DNA of 64,000 nucleotides from Limibacter armeniacum (GTDB lineage Bacteria; Bacteroidota; Bacteroidia; Cytophagales; Flammeovirgaceae): NCBI RefSeq assembly GCF_036880985.1, contig NZ_JBAJNO010000008.1:310001-374000 (forward strand), written 5' to 3'. Shown piece by piece: positions 42,632 through 51,573 of this stretch. The notes under the pieces are model-generated. The model saw nothing but the letters and a program-made list of their open reading frames with translations, was not told the origin of the DNA and did no database searches. The stretch's first letter is position 1, and each line of letters opens with the position of its first letter. The translations under genes and the position numbers were made by a program.

Positions 42632-43195
42632 ATGGAAGAGGAAATCTCAATGTATCTAGATGACGCCAAAGATCAAATGAATGGTGCTGTTGATCACCTT
42701 CATAACGAGCTTGGTAAAATTAGAGCAGGTAAAGCATCTCCAGCTATGCTGGACGGTCTGAAAGTAGATTACTACGGTACTCCAACAGTGATCTCTCAAG
42801 TAGCTTCAGTTAGCACACCTGACGCACGCTCAATTGTGATCAAGCCATGGGAGAAAAATATGCTGGCTGAGATCGAAAAGACAATTAGAGATTCTGATCT
42901 AGGATTGAACCCAGTAAACGATGGTGAGGTTGTAAGACTTGCTTTGCCTCCACTTACTGAGGATAGAAGAAAAGACCTTGTAAAACAAGCAAGAACGGAA
43001 GGTGAAAACGCTAAAGTAAGCGTTAGAAACATCCGTAAGAAAACAAATGACTCGTTGAAGAAGCTTCAAAAAGACGGTGCTTCGGAAGATGCAGTTAAAG
43101 ATGCAGAAGGCGAAGTTCAAAAGCTGACTGACGCTTTTGTTGCTCAGGTAGACGAGATTTTGAAGAAGAAAGAGACAGATATCATGACTGTCTGA
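42632..43195 (+). CDS. frr: Ribosome recycling factor
   Basis: Frr, with EF-G, splits the post-termination ribosome. The usual helical bundle and head are recognisable: LGKIRAGKASPAMLDGLKVDYYGTP in two parts, DARSIVIKPWEKNMLAEIEKTI likewise, LNPVNDGEVVRLALPPLTEDRRK, and C-terminal AFVAQVDEILKKKETDIMTV. The length of 187 aa is standard. It follows pyrH and ends the operon. Confidence 0.97.
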   Translation: MEEEISMYLDDAKDQMNGAVDHLHNELGKIRAGKASPAMLDGLKVDYYGTPTVISQVASVSTPDARSIVIKPWEKNMLAEIEKTIRDSDLGLNPVNDGEVVRLALPPLTEDRRKDLVKQARTEGENAKVSVRNIRKKTNDSLKKLQKDGASEDAVKDAEGEVQKLTDAFVAQVDEILKKKETDIMTV

Positions 43196-43224
43196 TTCAT
43201 TCAGAAGGATAGCATATATTTATT

Positions 43225-43259
43225 AAAGCCCCACAGAACTGCGGTTCTCGTGGGGTTTT
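43225..43259 (+). terminator. Intrinsic terminator of pyrH-frr
   Basis: AAAGCCCCAC and GTGGGGTTTT, extended by AGAAC/GTTCT across one bulge, form a long stem followed by T's, 30 bases after the frr stop. Confidence 0.85.
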
Positions 43260-43422
43260 ATTTTATGCAATGAATTCAAAAAAAGTCCATTATTTTACAC
43301 TTTAAAATCTACTGGAAGAACCAGTTTCAGGGAACTTTTTGACGGTGCGAATATCTCTGTTATCTTACATTTGATAGCTATCAGCTAATCAGCTTTCTCA
43401 TTACCCAATAACAAAACTGAAC

Positions 43423-45942
43423 ATGAACTGGCTTTTTAGGATGGCATGGCGTGACAGTCGTAAAAGTCTGCCCAAGCTACTGCTTTTTACTTCCTCCATC
43501 GTACTTGGTATTACTGCTTTGGTCGCAGTCAACACCTTTTCCACTAATCTTCAAAAGGATATAGATAACCAAGCTAAGGAATTGCTCGGTGCAGATATGG
43601 AAATCCATGATAACCAACCTGTCCCAGATTCCATCCTTCAGTATTTTAGTGAAAATGCATCAGCTTCTGCCAAGCAATATAATTTTGCTTCAATGGCAGC
43701 TTTCCCTGCATCCAATAGATCAAGACTAGTAGATGTGAGAGCACTATTTGGCAGGTTTCCATTTTATGGTGAATTGGAGACACAACCTGCTGAAGCTGTT
43801 GAGCAGTTTTATCAGGGCAAGGGAGTATTGATAGATAAGACTGTACTTCTTCAGATGAATGCCGCTGTTGGAGATACTGTCAGGTTGGGAAATGTCTCTT
43901 TTGAAGTATTAGGTACGATTGAGAAAGCACCTGGACAGAATACCTTAACAGCTGCAGCTATGCCTGTCGTATACTTTCCGGGAGCGTATGTTGAGCAGAC
44001 GGGACTTTTGCAAAAAGGTAGTCGTGTCAATTACAGATACTTCTATAAGGTAGCTGGGGATAGAGAAGACCTTGACAAGGAAGCGGAGGCATTTGAGGAA
44101 AGGTTTGAAGATGAAGGTGTTCGTACGACCACTGTCAATGAGCGAAAAAGGAGAGTAGGAAGAACCTTTCAAGACCTTAATCGATTTCTTAACCTTGTAG
44201 GTTTTGTAGCCTTGTTACTGGGGTGTGTCGGTGTTGCAAGTGCTGTACATGTCTATGTAAAGGGGAAAGTTGAGATGGTGGCATTACTACGCTGTTTGGG
44301 AGTAAGTGGTAAACAATCATTTCAGATTTTCCTGATTCAGGTAGCAGGCATGGGGTTAGTGGGAGCCTTGATTGGAGCAATTCTAGGATCTTTACTACAG
44401 CTTTACCTTCCTGTACTGTTTAGGGAGTTTATGGTTGTAGAAGTGACGGCAGAGCTTTCATGGTTAGCCATATTGCAGGGTGTCATTACTGGGCTGGTCA
44501 TTTCGGTGCTATTCGCCTTGCTGCCTTTGCTTGCCATAAGAAAAATATCTCCGCTGAGAACACTTCGAGCCAATGTGCAGGAAAATAACGATCCTGATTG
44601 GTTTATGCGTAGTATGTATTTGGTCATCGCACTGTTTGTATTTGGCTTTACATATTGGCAAACCAATAACTGGGGTATTGCAGCAGGGTTTACAGGGGGG
44701 GTAACCGTTGCTTTTGGCATACTATCACTTTTTGCTTATGGCTTAATGTCAGGAGTAAGAAAGTATTTTCCCACTTCTTGGAGTTACTTGTGGAGGCAAA
44801 GTTTGGCAAATCTGTTTCGTCCCAATAACCAGACGTTAGTCCTGATTGTGACTGTAGGACTGGGTACTATGCTGATTGTAACATTATTTGCTGTACAGGG
44901 AATGCTGTTGAATAGGGTAGAGCTTTCAACTTCAGGGAAACAGCCTAACATGATTCTATTCGATATTCAGGATTCTCAACATCAGAAGGTACGTGAGATG
45001 ATGGCCATAAATCAGTTGCCTGTCATTCAGGATGTGCCGATGGTCACGCTCAGATTAGAAAAGGTGAATGGAATGACAAAGGCAGATGTCAGGGAAGACT
45101 CTACCATACATGTACGCTCAAGGACTTTCAACCGTGAGTATCGTGTTACCTACCGCAAAGAGCTGGAAGAATCTGAAAAAACAGTCGCAGGAGAGTGGAA
45201 AGGAGCTTGGGAAAAAGGAGAACCAATTGGTATTTCATTCTCGGATGGTTTTGCAAGGTCATCAGGAATTGAGTTGGGAGATACATTAACATTCAATGTA
45301 CAAGGAGCAAGATTGGAAACTGTTGTGACACACTTAAGGGAAGTGGATTGGAGTAGGATGCAGGCTAATTTCGTGTTGATCTTTCCAACAGGTGTACTGG
45401 AAAAAGCACCAAAGTTCCACATTATGTCCACTAAAGTACCTGATAAGGAAGTTTCGGCTCAGCTACAAAGTCAAGTAGTGAGTGCTTTTCCGAATATTTC
45501 CATGATTGACTTGGACTTGATTTTAAGGACGCTAGATGATGTACTAGATAAGGTCGCATTTGTTATACAGTTTATGGCATTGTTCAGTATTGTTACAGGA
45601 CTTTTGGTGCTGATTGGTGCAGTGGTCATTAGCAAGTACCAACGGATGCATGAAAGTGTCCTTTTAAGAACCATTGGGGCGAGCCGTAAACAAGTGTTGG
45701 GTATTAATGCTTTAGAGTACTTCTTCTTAGGAGTGTTGGCTGTATTGGTAGGAATTATTCTAGGTTATATAGCTACTTGGGCCATTGGGTATTGGGTATT
45801 TGACATGTTTATCTTGCCTGATTTGTTACCTGCTTTAGTAGTTGCAATTGGAATAGTGGCTATTACAGTACTGATTGGGGTACTGAACAGTCGGGAAATA
45901 GTAAGTAAACCTCCATTAGCTATCTTGAGAGCCGAAATATAA
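43423..45942 (+). CDS. FtsX/LolC-type ABC permease, 839 aa
   Basis: This is a large permease with two FtsX units. An N-terminal helix (about 18-40) precedes a periplasmic domain (45-240), then three helices (about 255-385). A second block follows: two helices (390-440), another near 475-490, a large periplasmic domain (495-700) and three C-terminal helices (710-825), giving the YbbP/MacB-like double layout. Such permeases work with an ATPase to move lipids, lipoproteins or drugs. No ATP-binding protein gene is adjacent, so its partner must be elsewhere. Monocistronic, ends in a terminator at 45947. Confidence 0.85.
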   Translation: MNWLFRMAWRDSRKSLPKLLLFTSSIVLGITALVAVNTFSTNLQKDIDNQAKELLGADMEIHDNQPVPDSILQYFSENASASAKQYNFASMAAFPASNRSRLVDVRALFGRFPFYGELETQPAEAVEQFYQGKGVLIDKTVLLQMNAAVGDTVRLGNVSFEVLGTIEKAPGQNTLTAAAMPVVYFPGAYVEQTGLLQKGSRVNYRYFYKVAGDREDLDKEAEAFEERFEDEGVRTTTVNERKRRVGRTFQDLNRFLNLVGFVALLLGCVGVASAVHVYVKGKVEMVALLRCLGVSGKQSFQIFLIQVAGMGLVGALIGAILGSLLQLYLPVLFREFMVVEVTAELSWLAILQGVITGLVISVLFALLPLLAIRKISPLRTLRANVQENNDPDWFMRSMYLVIALFVFGFTYWQTNNWGIAAGFTGGVTVAFGILSLFAYGLMSGVRKYFPTSWSYLWRQSLANLFRPNNQTLVLIVTVGLGTMLIVTLFAVQGMLLNRVELSTSGKQPNMILFDIQDSQHQKVREMMAINQLPVIQDVPMVTLRLEKVNGMTKADVREDSTIHVRSRTFNREYRVTYRKELEESEKTVAGEWKGAWEKGEPIGISFSDGFARSSGIELGDTLTFNVQGARLETVVTHLREVDWSRMQANFVLIFPTGVLEKAPKFHIMSTKVPDKEVSAQLQSQVVSAFPNISMIDLDLILRTLDDVLDKVAFVIQFMALFSIVTGLLVLIGAVVISKYQRMHESVLLRTIGASRKQVLGINALEYFFLGVLAVLVGIILGYIATWAIGYWVFDMFILPDLLPALVVAIGIVAITVLIGVLNSREIVSKPPLAILRAEI

Positions 45943-45946
45943 ATTT

Positions 45947-45980
45947 AAAAGCACTTTGAGTTGATTCTCAAAGTGCTTTT
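45947..45980. terminator. Bidirectional intrinsic terminator
   Basis: AAAAGCACTTTGAG and CTCAAAGTGCTTTT form a perfect 14-bp stem with a six-base loop between the convergent permease and DUF5684 genes. Confidence 0.88.
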
Positions 45981-45991
45981 ACTGTATTGAC

Positions 45992-46363
45992 CTAGTACCT
46001 AGCTGTTTTTGGTCCAAGATACCTGCTGTCACTAAACCCAAGAATGGGAATCATTATGATAGAGAAAAAGACATTGAGAATACAGAATAAAACACCTTTT
46101 CCATACCTTCTAGGAAATTCATAATTGACGTAAACAGCAAAGATAATATTCACAAGAGGGATCAGGAACAATAGCACTAGCCAAGGGGAATGACCGATTA
46201 ACTTGATCATAATGGCAAAGTTCAAAATAGGAATAAAAGCCATCCATCCTGCTTCTCCGGCTTTTCTAAAACACTGGTATAGCCCAAAGGCAATCAGTAA
46301 ATACCCTATAATACCGAGACCTGTAGATTCAGGCGATACTGGTACATAATCATCTTCAAACAT
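45992..46363 (-). CDS. DUF5684-family small membrane protein, 123 aa
   Basis: Three to four membrane segments (about 15-33, 40-58, 62-80 and 97-115) surround the FRKAGEAGWMAFIPILNFAI motif typical of DUF5684 proteins, which often precede or resemble signal-peptidase-associated small proteins. The role is unknown. It starts at ATG 46363 with an acidic N-terminus and is convergent with the ABC permease. Confidence 0.75.
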   Translation of the reverse strand: MFEDDYVPVSPESTGLGIIGYLLIAFGLYQCFRKAGEAGWMAFIPILNFAIMIKLIGHSPWLVLLFLIPLVNIIFAVYVNYEFPRRYGKGVLFCILNVFFSIIMIPILGFSDSRYLGPKTARY

Positions 46364-46478
46364 ATTCTATAGCTAGTTAAAGTTAGTGTTGTATCAATTC
46401 GATTAAATATAAAAATACGAAAAAACAGAGATAAACTCTTTTTAACTAGCTATTGGGAGGGGGTGGGTGTGAATTTTC

Positions 46479-46979
46479 TTATACGGCCTGTTCAAAAGCT
46501 ATATAATTGGCAAGCTTCCCTTCTTTATTCAGAATAGGAAAACCTTTGATATGACATTTGTAAGTGCTACCGTTTTTCTTGTAGTTGGTTAGGGTTACCT
46601 CAAAAGGAGTTTGGTTGCTTAGGGCATTTCTGATGACGGCTTTGGCGTAATTTTCGGTTGCTTCGCCTTGCAATACTTTTGGAGATTTACCTTCCAATTC
46701 TTTGGGGTAATAGCCCGACATGTCATAAAGGTTCTGACTGGCAAAAATGACCTTTTCGTCTTGGTTTACCACCAGTATAGTGCTGTTGTGGTCAAATAGT
46801 TCCTTTTCAAAGTCCCATTTCACATCCCATTGATGGCTACATGACAGTGCTTGTAACAGTTCTAAATCCTTTTGCTTTTGTCTATGTTGCATCTGTTCCA
46901 TTTGGTAAACATCCCAACACAGCAGCGGAGAGGTTTTACAGTCCTGAAACTCTTTTTTTCTTATGTCAAATGCTATCAT
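46479..46979 (-). CDS. PAS protein of LOV-like pattern lacking the photoactive Cys
   Basis: Residues about 60-166 form a PAS domain close to the LOV type: MSGYYPKELEGKSPKVLQGE, then VTLTNYKKNGSTYKCHIKGFP and GKLANYIAFEQAV. In photoactive LOV domains the equivalent segment is NCRFLQG; here it reads SPKVLQG, so the Cys is Pro and no flavin adduct can form. The N-terminal 55 residues are helical with Gln/His-rich content. No output domain is fused. It may be a stand-alone sensor or adaptor. Confidence 0.75.
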   Translation of the reverse strand: MIAFDIRKKEFQDCKTSPLLCWDVYQMEQMQHRQKQKDLELLQALSCSHQWDVKWDFEKELFDHNSTILVVNQDEKVIFASQNLYDMSGYYPKELEGKSPKVLQGEATENYAKAVIRNALSNQTPFEVTLTNYKKNGSTYKCHIKGFPILNKEGKLANYIAFEQAV

Positions 46980-47118
46980 ATTGAAGTTACTTTTATCAGT
47001 TGAAAGAAAGTGGTTTGTGTAGGGCGAACTCCGTGTGAAGGGAAATCGTTTTCAAAAATGTGAAAAAAATATTCTAAAGTCTGGCTACAATTGAGGTAAC
47101 AGGGTTTTAGGGCATAAT

Positions 47119-47155
47119 AAAAGAGGCTGAAACTCATTTGTTTCAGCCTCTTTTT
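47119..47155 (-). terminator. Intrinsic terminator of the metal-cluster TonB receptor gene
   Basis: AAAAGAGGCTGAAA and TTTCAGCCTCTTTTT pair perfectly around an eight-base loop, 16 bases downstream of the receptor stop on the minus strand. The A/T runs make it usable in both directions. Confidence 0.85.
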
Positions 47156-47170
47156 ATAGTGATACTACTT

Positions 47171-49435
47171 TTACAACTTGAACCTAAGTCCTGCATAGGT
47201 CATACGACCAAAGATTGGTCCCCATACAATAGAACTGTCAAAGTGTGGATCAAATGGATTTTCAGCAGAGATTATCGGATACTCCTGTGTTACATTGCCA
47301 ATATTCTCCATACCTAGATATACTTCGAGCCATTGATTTTTTAATGACTTGGTTACCTGTGCATTCATCAGGAAAAAATTGGGCGAATAGTTGTCCATTC
47401 GAAACTCTTCAGGGTTACTCTGTGTGTTAGGTAACCTTTTCTGTCCATTCCATTGGACAGTATAGTCAAATAGCCATTTTCCACCTTTCTCACCTTCCCT
47501 TGTTTCGTAGGAAAAGTTTGAAAATGCACGGTGCTGGGCTGTGAGTGGCTTTTGCAAGCGTGTTTCACTATAGTCAGTTTTTACATCTAGCCAACGGTAC
47601 GCCAACTTCACGTCAAACCTACGCAAAGGACTGTAGGTTAGCTCTGCTTGGAGACTATTGGAATAGGAAGTGCCATTGAGGTTGTAAAACAGGATTTCTT
47701 GTGTATTATGATCAAGGTCTACCACAATTTGGTTTTGGAAATTGGTGTGGTAAAAGTCCACATTTAAGCTACCATCCTTGTAGAAAAGCTCAAACTCATG
47801 TTGCAGTCCTAAACCATAGTTCCATGCAACTTCGGGGTTCAAGCCATATGCCTTTTCCTGTATATTGTCAGCTAGAATATTGACCTCTCTGGCACTGGCA
47901 AATACAGCCATATTTTCTGCAAAAATATTTGCAGTACGCTGCCCCCTACCGGCTGTAGCCCTTACTGCTGTACGTTCAGTCAGCGCATAGCGAGCATGAA
48001 GCCTTGGTGTAACAAAAGCACCAAACATGTTGTGATAATCTCCCCTTAGCCCTGCAATCAGCTGGAATTTATCCTGAAGGTTCATGGAGTATTCTGCATA
48101 GGCACCAAATACTGCTTCAGTACGTCTAAAGTTCGTTTCCTCAAAGGTTGTACTGCCAAATGTTTCATCATAGTCATCATACAGGAACGTCAGACCAGTT
48201 TTGAATTTATGGTCTGTCGTGCTGATGATCGATTGATAGATCAAGTTGGTATAAACACTTTTTTGCTGTCCCTGATAAACTGTATTGCCAAAATAGGCGT
48301 CTTGATCGTGGTAGGTTCCCGTCAATTGAAAACCGATACTTCTGTAAGGCTTTTCTGGAAATACATAGCCTGTTTTTGCAAAAACTTCAGCATGATCAGT
48401 GTTGATTTCTAATCCATAGTATTCAGTTCCAAACTTGTGTACTTCAGGATCGAAATCTACTTGTCCTCCTTGTTTTCTGTCTTGGAGGTATTTAATTCCT
48501 ACCTGAGCCTCGAGTCCCTTGCCACTTTCATATTTCCATCTATGGATGCCGTTGAACTGACTGGCTAATGGAAAGTCCAGAAAACCATCATCATTATGGT
48601 CTTGCTTGGTCGTCCTGCCACTGGCATGTAGAAGAGTAGCAGTTGACCACTTTTCACTGATCTTTTGCATGGTGTTGACATTCAATTCCAGTCTTCCACC
48701 TTGGTTGGCGTAGGCATTGACCATCAGCTTTTCACTGATAAATGGTTTCTTTAACTCAGCGTTGATTTGCCCTGTGATGGACTCGTACCCATTGACTACC
48801 GAACCAACTCCTTTAGAAACTTGAATGCTTTGTAACCAAGTACCTGGCAAGTAGGTAAGCCCAAAGTTCGAAGAAAGCCCCCGTATGGTGGGTAAAGACT
48901 CAGTAGTGATCTGTGCATAACGTCCTGCAAGACCTAGCATTTCGATCTGTCTGGTACCGGTAATGGCATCTGTAAAGGATACATCTACGGATGGGTTGGT
49001 CTCAAAACTTTCAGATAGGTTGCAGCAGGCAGCCTTAAAAAGCTCCTTCTCTGTCATGTTTTGGACTCCCACTGTTTCCACAAAATCCATGTAGCTGCTT
49101 CCTCTGTCACCTACTACTTCCACTTCTGATAACTGGTCATCAGCATGCAAGGTGATATCAACAGAGGTGTTAGAAGCTACAGAGACCGTATCACTCAGAA
49201 ACCCAACATAACTGATAACCAGCTGACTTTTTCCTTTAGGAATAGCTAGCAGGAATTTACCATCAGGCTTTGTTGTCGTACCTGTGGTCGTATTGAGCCA
49301 ATATACATTGGCCCCTGCAAGTGGTAATTTATTTCCCTGCTCATTGATTTCAGACACAGTTCCTTCCACTGTTTGGCCGAACACAAATGCAGGAAACATC
49401 AAACAAGCTATCATTAGCTTAATGATATATTTCAT
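47171..49435 (-). CDS. TonB-dependent receptor, probable metal uptake
   Basis: A signal peptide (1-20) and a carboxypeptidase-regulatory-like domain (about 22-110) precede the plug (about 110-235) and the beta-barrel ending MTYAGLRFKL. The plug has an AACCNLSESFETNPSVD stretch and GLAGRYAQITTESLPTIRGL in its first part, the form usually found beside HMA-domain genes in Bacteroidota. It should bind an extracellular metal ligand and import it using TonB energy; copper is an inference from the neighbours. It lies 67 bases after the HMA gene, with a leader hairpin between. Confidence 0.88.
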   Translation of the reverse strand: MKYIIKLMIACLMFPAFVFGQTVEGTVSEINEQGNKLPLAGANVYWLNTTTGTTTKPDGKFLLAIPKGKSQLVISYVGFLSDTVSVASNTSVDITLHADDQLSEVEVVGDRGSSYMDFVETVGVQNMTEKELFKAACCNLSESFETNPSVDVSFTDAITGTRQIEMLGLAGRYAQITTESLPTIRGLSSNFGLTYLPGTWLQSIQVSKGVGSVVNGYESITGQINAELKKPFISEKLMVNAYANQGGRLELNVNTMQKISEKWSTATLLHASGRTTKQDHNDDGFLDFPLASQFNGIHRWKYESGKGLEAQVGIKYLQDRKQGGQVDFDPEVHKFGTEYYGLEINTDHAEVFAKTGYVFPEKPYRSIGFQLTGTYHDQDAYFGNTVYQGQQKSVYTNLIYQSIISTTDHKFKTGLTFLYDDYDETFGSTTFEETNFRRTEAVFGAYAEYSMNLQDKFQLIAGLRGDYHNMFGAFVTPRLHARYALTERTAVRATAGRGQRTANIFAENMAVFASAREVNILADNIQEKAYGLNPEVAWNYGLGLQHEFELFYKDGSLNVDFYHTNFQNQIVVDLDHNTQEILFYNLNGTSYSNSLQAELTYSPLRRFDVKLAYRWLDVKTDYSETRLQKPLTAQHRAFSNFSYETREGEKGGKWLFDYTVQWNGQKRLPNTQSNPEEFRMDNYSPNFFLMNAQVTKSLKNQWLEVYLGMENIGNVTQEYPIISAENPFDPHFDSSIVWGPIFGRMTYAGLRFKL

Positions 49436-49450
49436 AGCGTCATGTTTTGT

Positions 49451-49473
49451 CTGGGCAGTGGTTTCCTGCCCAG
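49451..49473 (-). promoter_or_regulatory. Leader hairpin before the TonB receptor
   Basis: CTGGGCAG and CTGCCCAG form a perfect 8-bp stem with a seven-base loop in the gap between the HMA gene and the receptor. No T-run follows on the minus strand, so it is more likely an mRNA-stability or processing hairpin than a terminator. Confidence 0.4.
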
Positions 49474-49502
49474 ATATATCTTATCGGAAAATCAGTGAAA
49501 GC

Positions 49503-49865
49503 TTAGTGTGTGTGATTGTTTTCTACATAGCGGCAGCAGTGTGGCAGCTTCTGGTAGCTTTCCTTTGTAGGCTTGTTGGTTTCAGTTTCATGTCCCACCT
49601 TGGCGACCAAGGCGTGTAGCTCTTCTTCAGTTACCTTATTGGTACGGTAAGTTACTTTAAGCATCTTGGTTTCTTTGTCCCAATATGCGAATGACACTCC
49701 CGGAACATCCAAGGCAGTTTCGATTCGTTCTTTACACATTTCACAATTGCCAAGTACCTTAAATTCTGTGGTGACTTTTTTCTTGTCTTGAGCTTGTGCA
49801 TTGTTTGAAATTGTAGCTATTGCGACAAAAAGGATAAGGGCGAATGTTTTTATAATTGTGTTCAT
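49503..49865 (-). CDS. Exported heavy-metal-associated (HMA) domain protein
   Basis: A signal peptide (1-25) leads to an HMA ferredoxin-like domain with the metal-binding C41-E-M-C44 motif in VLGNCEMCKERIE and the usual VKVTYxxxKVTEEEL-like strand. The C-terminus adds LPHCCRYVENNHTH, a Cys/His-rich tail that could bind further metal. It probably traps Cu(I) or another soft metal in the periplasm and passes it on. It is upstream of the TonB receptor on the same strand. Confidence 0.88.
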   Translation of the reverse strand: MNTIIKTFALILFVAIATISNNAQAQDKKKVTTEFKVLGNCEMCKERIETALDVPGVSFAYWDKETKMLKVTYRTNKVTEEELHALVAKVGHETETNKPTKESYQKLPHCCRYVENNHTH

Positions 49866-50023
49866 AGAAAATCAAATGAATTACTTTATTGAAAATTGAA
49901 AAATAAAAGAAGGGTTGCCCAAAATGGTGTAAGCAACCAAAGCCTAATTACAGAGTTGTAAACTGATAGTCAGTTACAGAGTAAAAGCCACTTTGTAAAA
50001 AGGTGAAGTTTGAAAAGTCAATT

Positions 50024-50470
50024 TCAATTTCTAAGAACACAGAATAGTATATGTAGGGGCGTTTTAGGCGGAGGCAGGTTAAACTGCTGAGGTAAAAACT
50101 GTACAATTTTTTGCGAGAATGACAGGATTACTTCCTTGTAGGAAGGCGTTTCTGGTAAGCTGGCAATAAATTGTACTGGTGGAAGCTGTATCAGGTCTGA
50201 AGCACGATGTGAGTCCTGAATCTTAATGATTGCCGTTTCAGTCTCGCAGCAACTGTTCTCGTTAGCGCCATGTTCACAGTTTTTGTGATCAGGTTTTTCT
50301 GTGATGTGACAGTTTGGGCATTGTGGAGCTTCAGTATGACAAGTGGCTTCCGTTTTTGAGAAAACAGAATAGCTGGTCATCTCGCCTTGGCAATAATGCT
50401 GGCTGACCCCGATTCCAATAAAGAGAACCGTGTAGATAGTGGCTACGGCTATGTGCAAAAATTTTCTCAT
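50024..50470 (-). CDS. HYC_CC_PP-family protein, metal-linked
   Basis: The three family marks are present: H-Y-C in GVSQHYCQGE (near residue 26), C-C in NSCCETE (near 75) and P-P near the end (FNLPPPK). A hydrophobic N-terminus (3-23) anchors or exports it. Further Cys and His residues lie between (CPNCHITEKPDHKNCEHG), suggesting metal binding. The frame opens at 50506 but ATG 50470 (MRKFLHIAVATIYTVLFIGIG) is the family start. Function is unproven; the family regularly sits beside HMA and TonB-receptor genes, as here. Confidence 0.82.
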   Translation of the reverse strand: MRKFLHIAVATIYTVLFIGIGVSQHYCQGEMTSYSVFSKTEATCHTEAPQCPNCHITEKPDHKNCEHGANENSCCETETAIIKIQDSHRASDLIQLPPVQFIASLPETPSYKEVILSFSQKIVQFLPQQFNLPPPKTPLHILFCVLRN

Positions 50471-50624
50471 TGAAGCAAAGGTAAGAAAGGAGGGCTTTAT
50501 CTTCAAAATGTGTGGAATAGATATCAGAAAGAATGTCTTATCAGCAGGATTATTTTAAGATAATTAACATCTTTGTTTAGAGCTGGTTTCAACAATATAC
50601 TTTCATTTTCAATCACGAATAAAC

Positions 50625-51158
50625 ATGTCAACAAACCAAACCGAAAAACTAAAATATCCTATTGGAAAGCTTCAGTTTCCTGATGAAATTACACGAGAGA
50701 TGGTCAACTTGTGGATTAAAGAAATCGAGGGATTGCCTTTGAAATTGAAGAAAGCAGTTTCAGAACTGTCAGAGGCAGAAATGCAAACACCTTACAGACC
50801 AGAAGGGTGGACTGCCTTGCAGGTTGTTCACCATTTGGCAGATAGTCATATCAATGGCTTTATGCGTTTCAAATTAGCCCTTACCGAATACAAACCAACC
50901 ATAAAACCTTATTACGAGGATCGTTGGGCAGAGCTGCCTGACAGCCATTTAACCCCAGTTGAAGTTTCTCTTGCCTTATTGGAAGCATTGCATCAGCGTT
51001 GGACAGTTTTGTTGATGGCTTTAACTGATGAAGACCTGAAAAAGACAGTGATTCATCCAGAACATGGAAAAGAAATTTCGGTAGAAGAACTGATTGCCAC
51101 TTATGCTTGGCATGGTAATCACCATTTGGAGCATGTCAAGTTGGTAAAGCGACCTTAA
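50625..51158 (+). CDS. YfiT-like DinB-fold thiol transferase
   Basis: The bundle has the metal-binding His residues of the YfiT family: VVHHLADSH (near residue 67) and GNHHLEH near the C-terminus (His 165-169), with KLKYPIGKLQFPDEI at the start and PYYEDRWAELPDSH between. YfiT-type enzymes are bacillithiol S-transferases or metal-dependent hydrolases. Full length at 177 aa, cytoplasmic. It is transcribed alone and ends in a GC-rich terminator. Confidence 0.9.
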   Translation: MSTNQTEKLKYPIGKLQFPDEITREMVNLWIKEIEGLPLKLKKAVSELSEAEMQTPYRPEGWTALQVVHHLADSHINGFMRFKLALTEYKPTIKPYYEDRWAELPDSHLTPVEVSLALLEALHQRWTVLLMALTDEDLKKTVIHPEHGKEISVEELIATYAWHGNHHLEHVKLVKRP

Positions 51159-51166
51159 AGGTATTG

Positions 51167-51196
51167 CCCCGACCTAAGATAGGAGTCGGGGTTTTA
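51167..51196 (+). terminator. Intrinsic terminator of the YfiT-like gene
   Basis: CCCCGAC and GTCGGGG, with an inner CTA/TAG pair, form a GC-rich stem followed by T's nine bases after the stop. Confidence 0.82.
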
Positions 51197-51573
51197 CTAT
51201 TAGTCTATTTGATTACTCTTTAGCTCTTAGGTGTCTTTTTTTTAAATATTGGGTTTTGTATGCGATCCTTATTCATGCACCCTTACATTCGTTTTTGTAT
51301 TACCTAATTTTTACAGACACTTATTGACCATCAAATAAGAGGTAGCTTGTTGTATGAGTGATATTATTAGTTAAAGTGTGATAAAGATGTCTTTAATTCT
51401 TAATGAAAAGACGCCAACTTACATTAAATTTGTACTATTCAAATTTTAGGTTTTAAAATATATAGTCCAATTACTTCGTTTTTTTGACAACAGAAACCTA
51501 CAGAAAGGGACTTTCTCATTTAAGAGAGCTCATATTTTTCAACTGAACTTAACTCAACAAGCGAACCTCTAGC
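51197..51573. other. Gene-free AT-rich stretch
   Basis: No coding frame or RNA gene is supportable. TAAATTTG at 51425-51432 fits a plus-strand -7 element for the gene at 51574, with no TTG at the proper distance. Confidence 0.35.
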
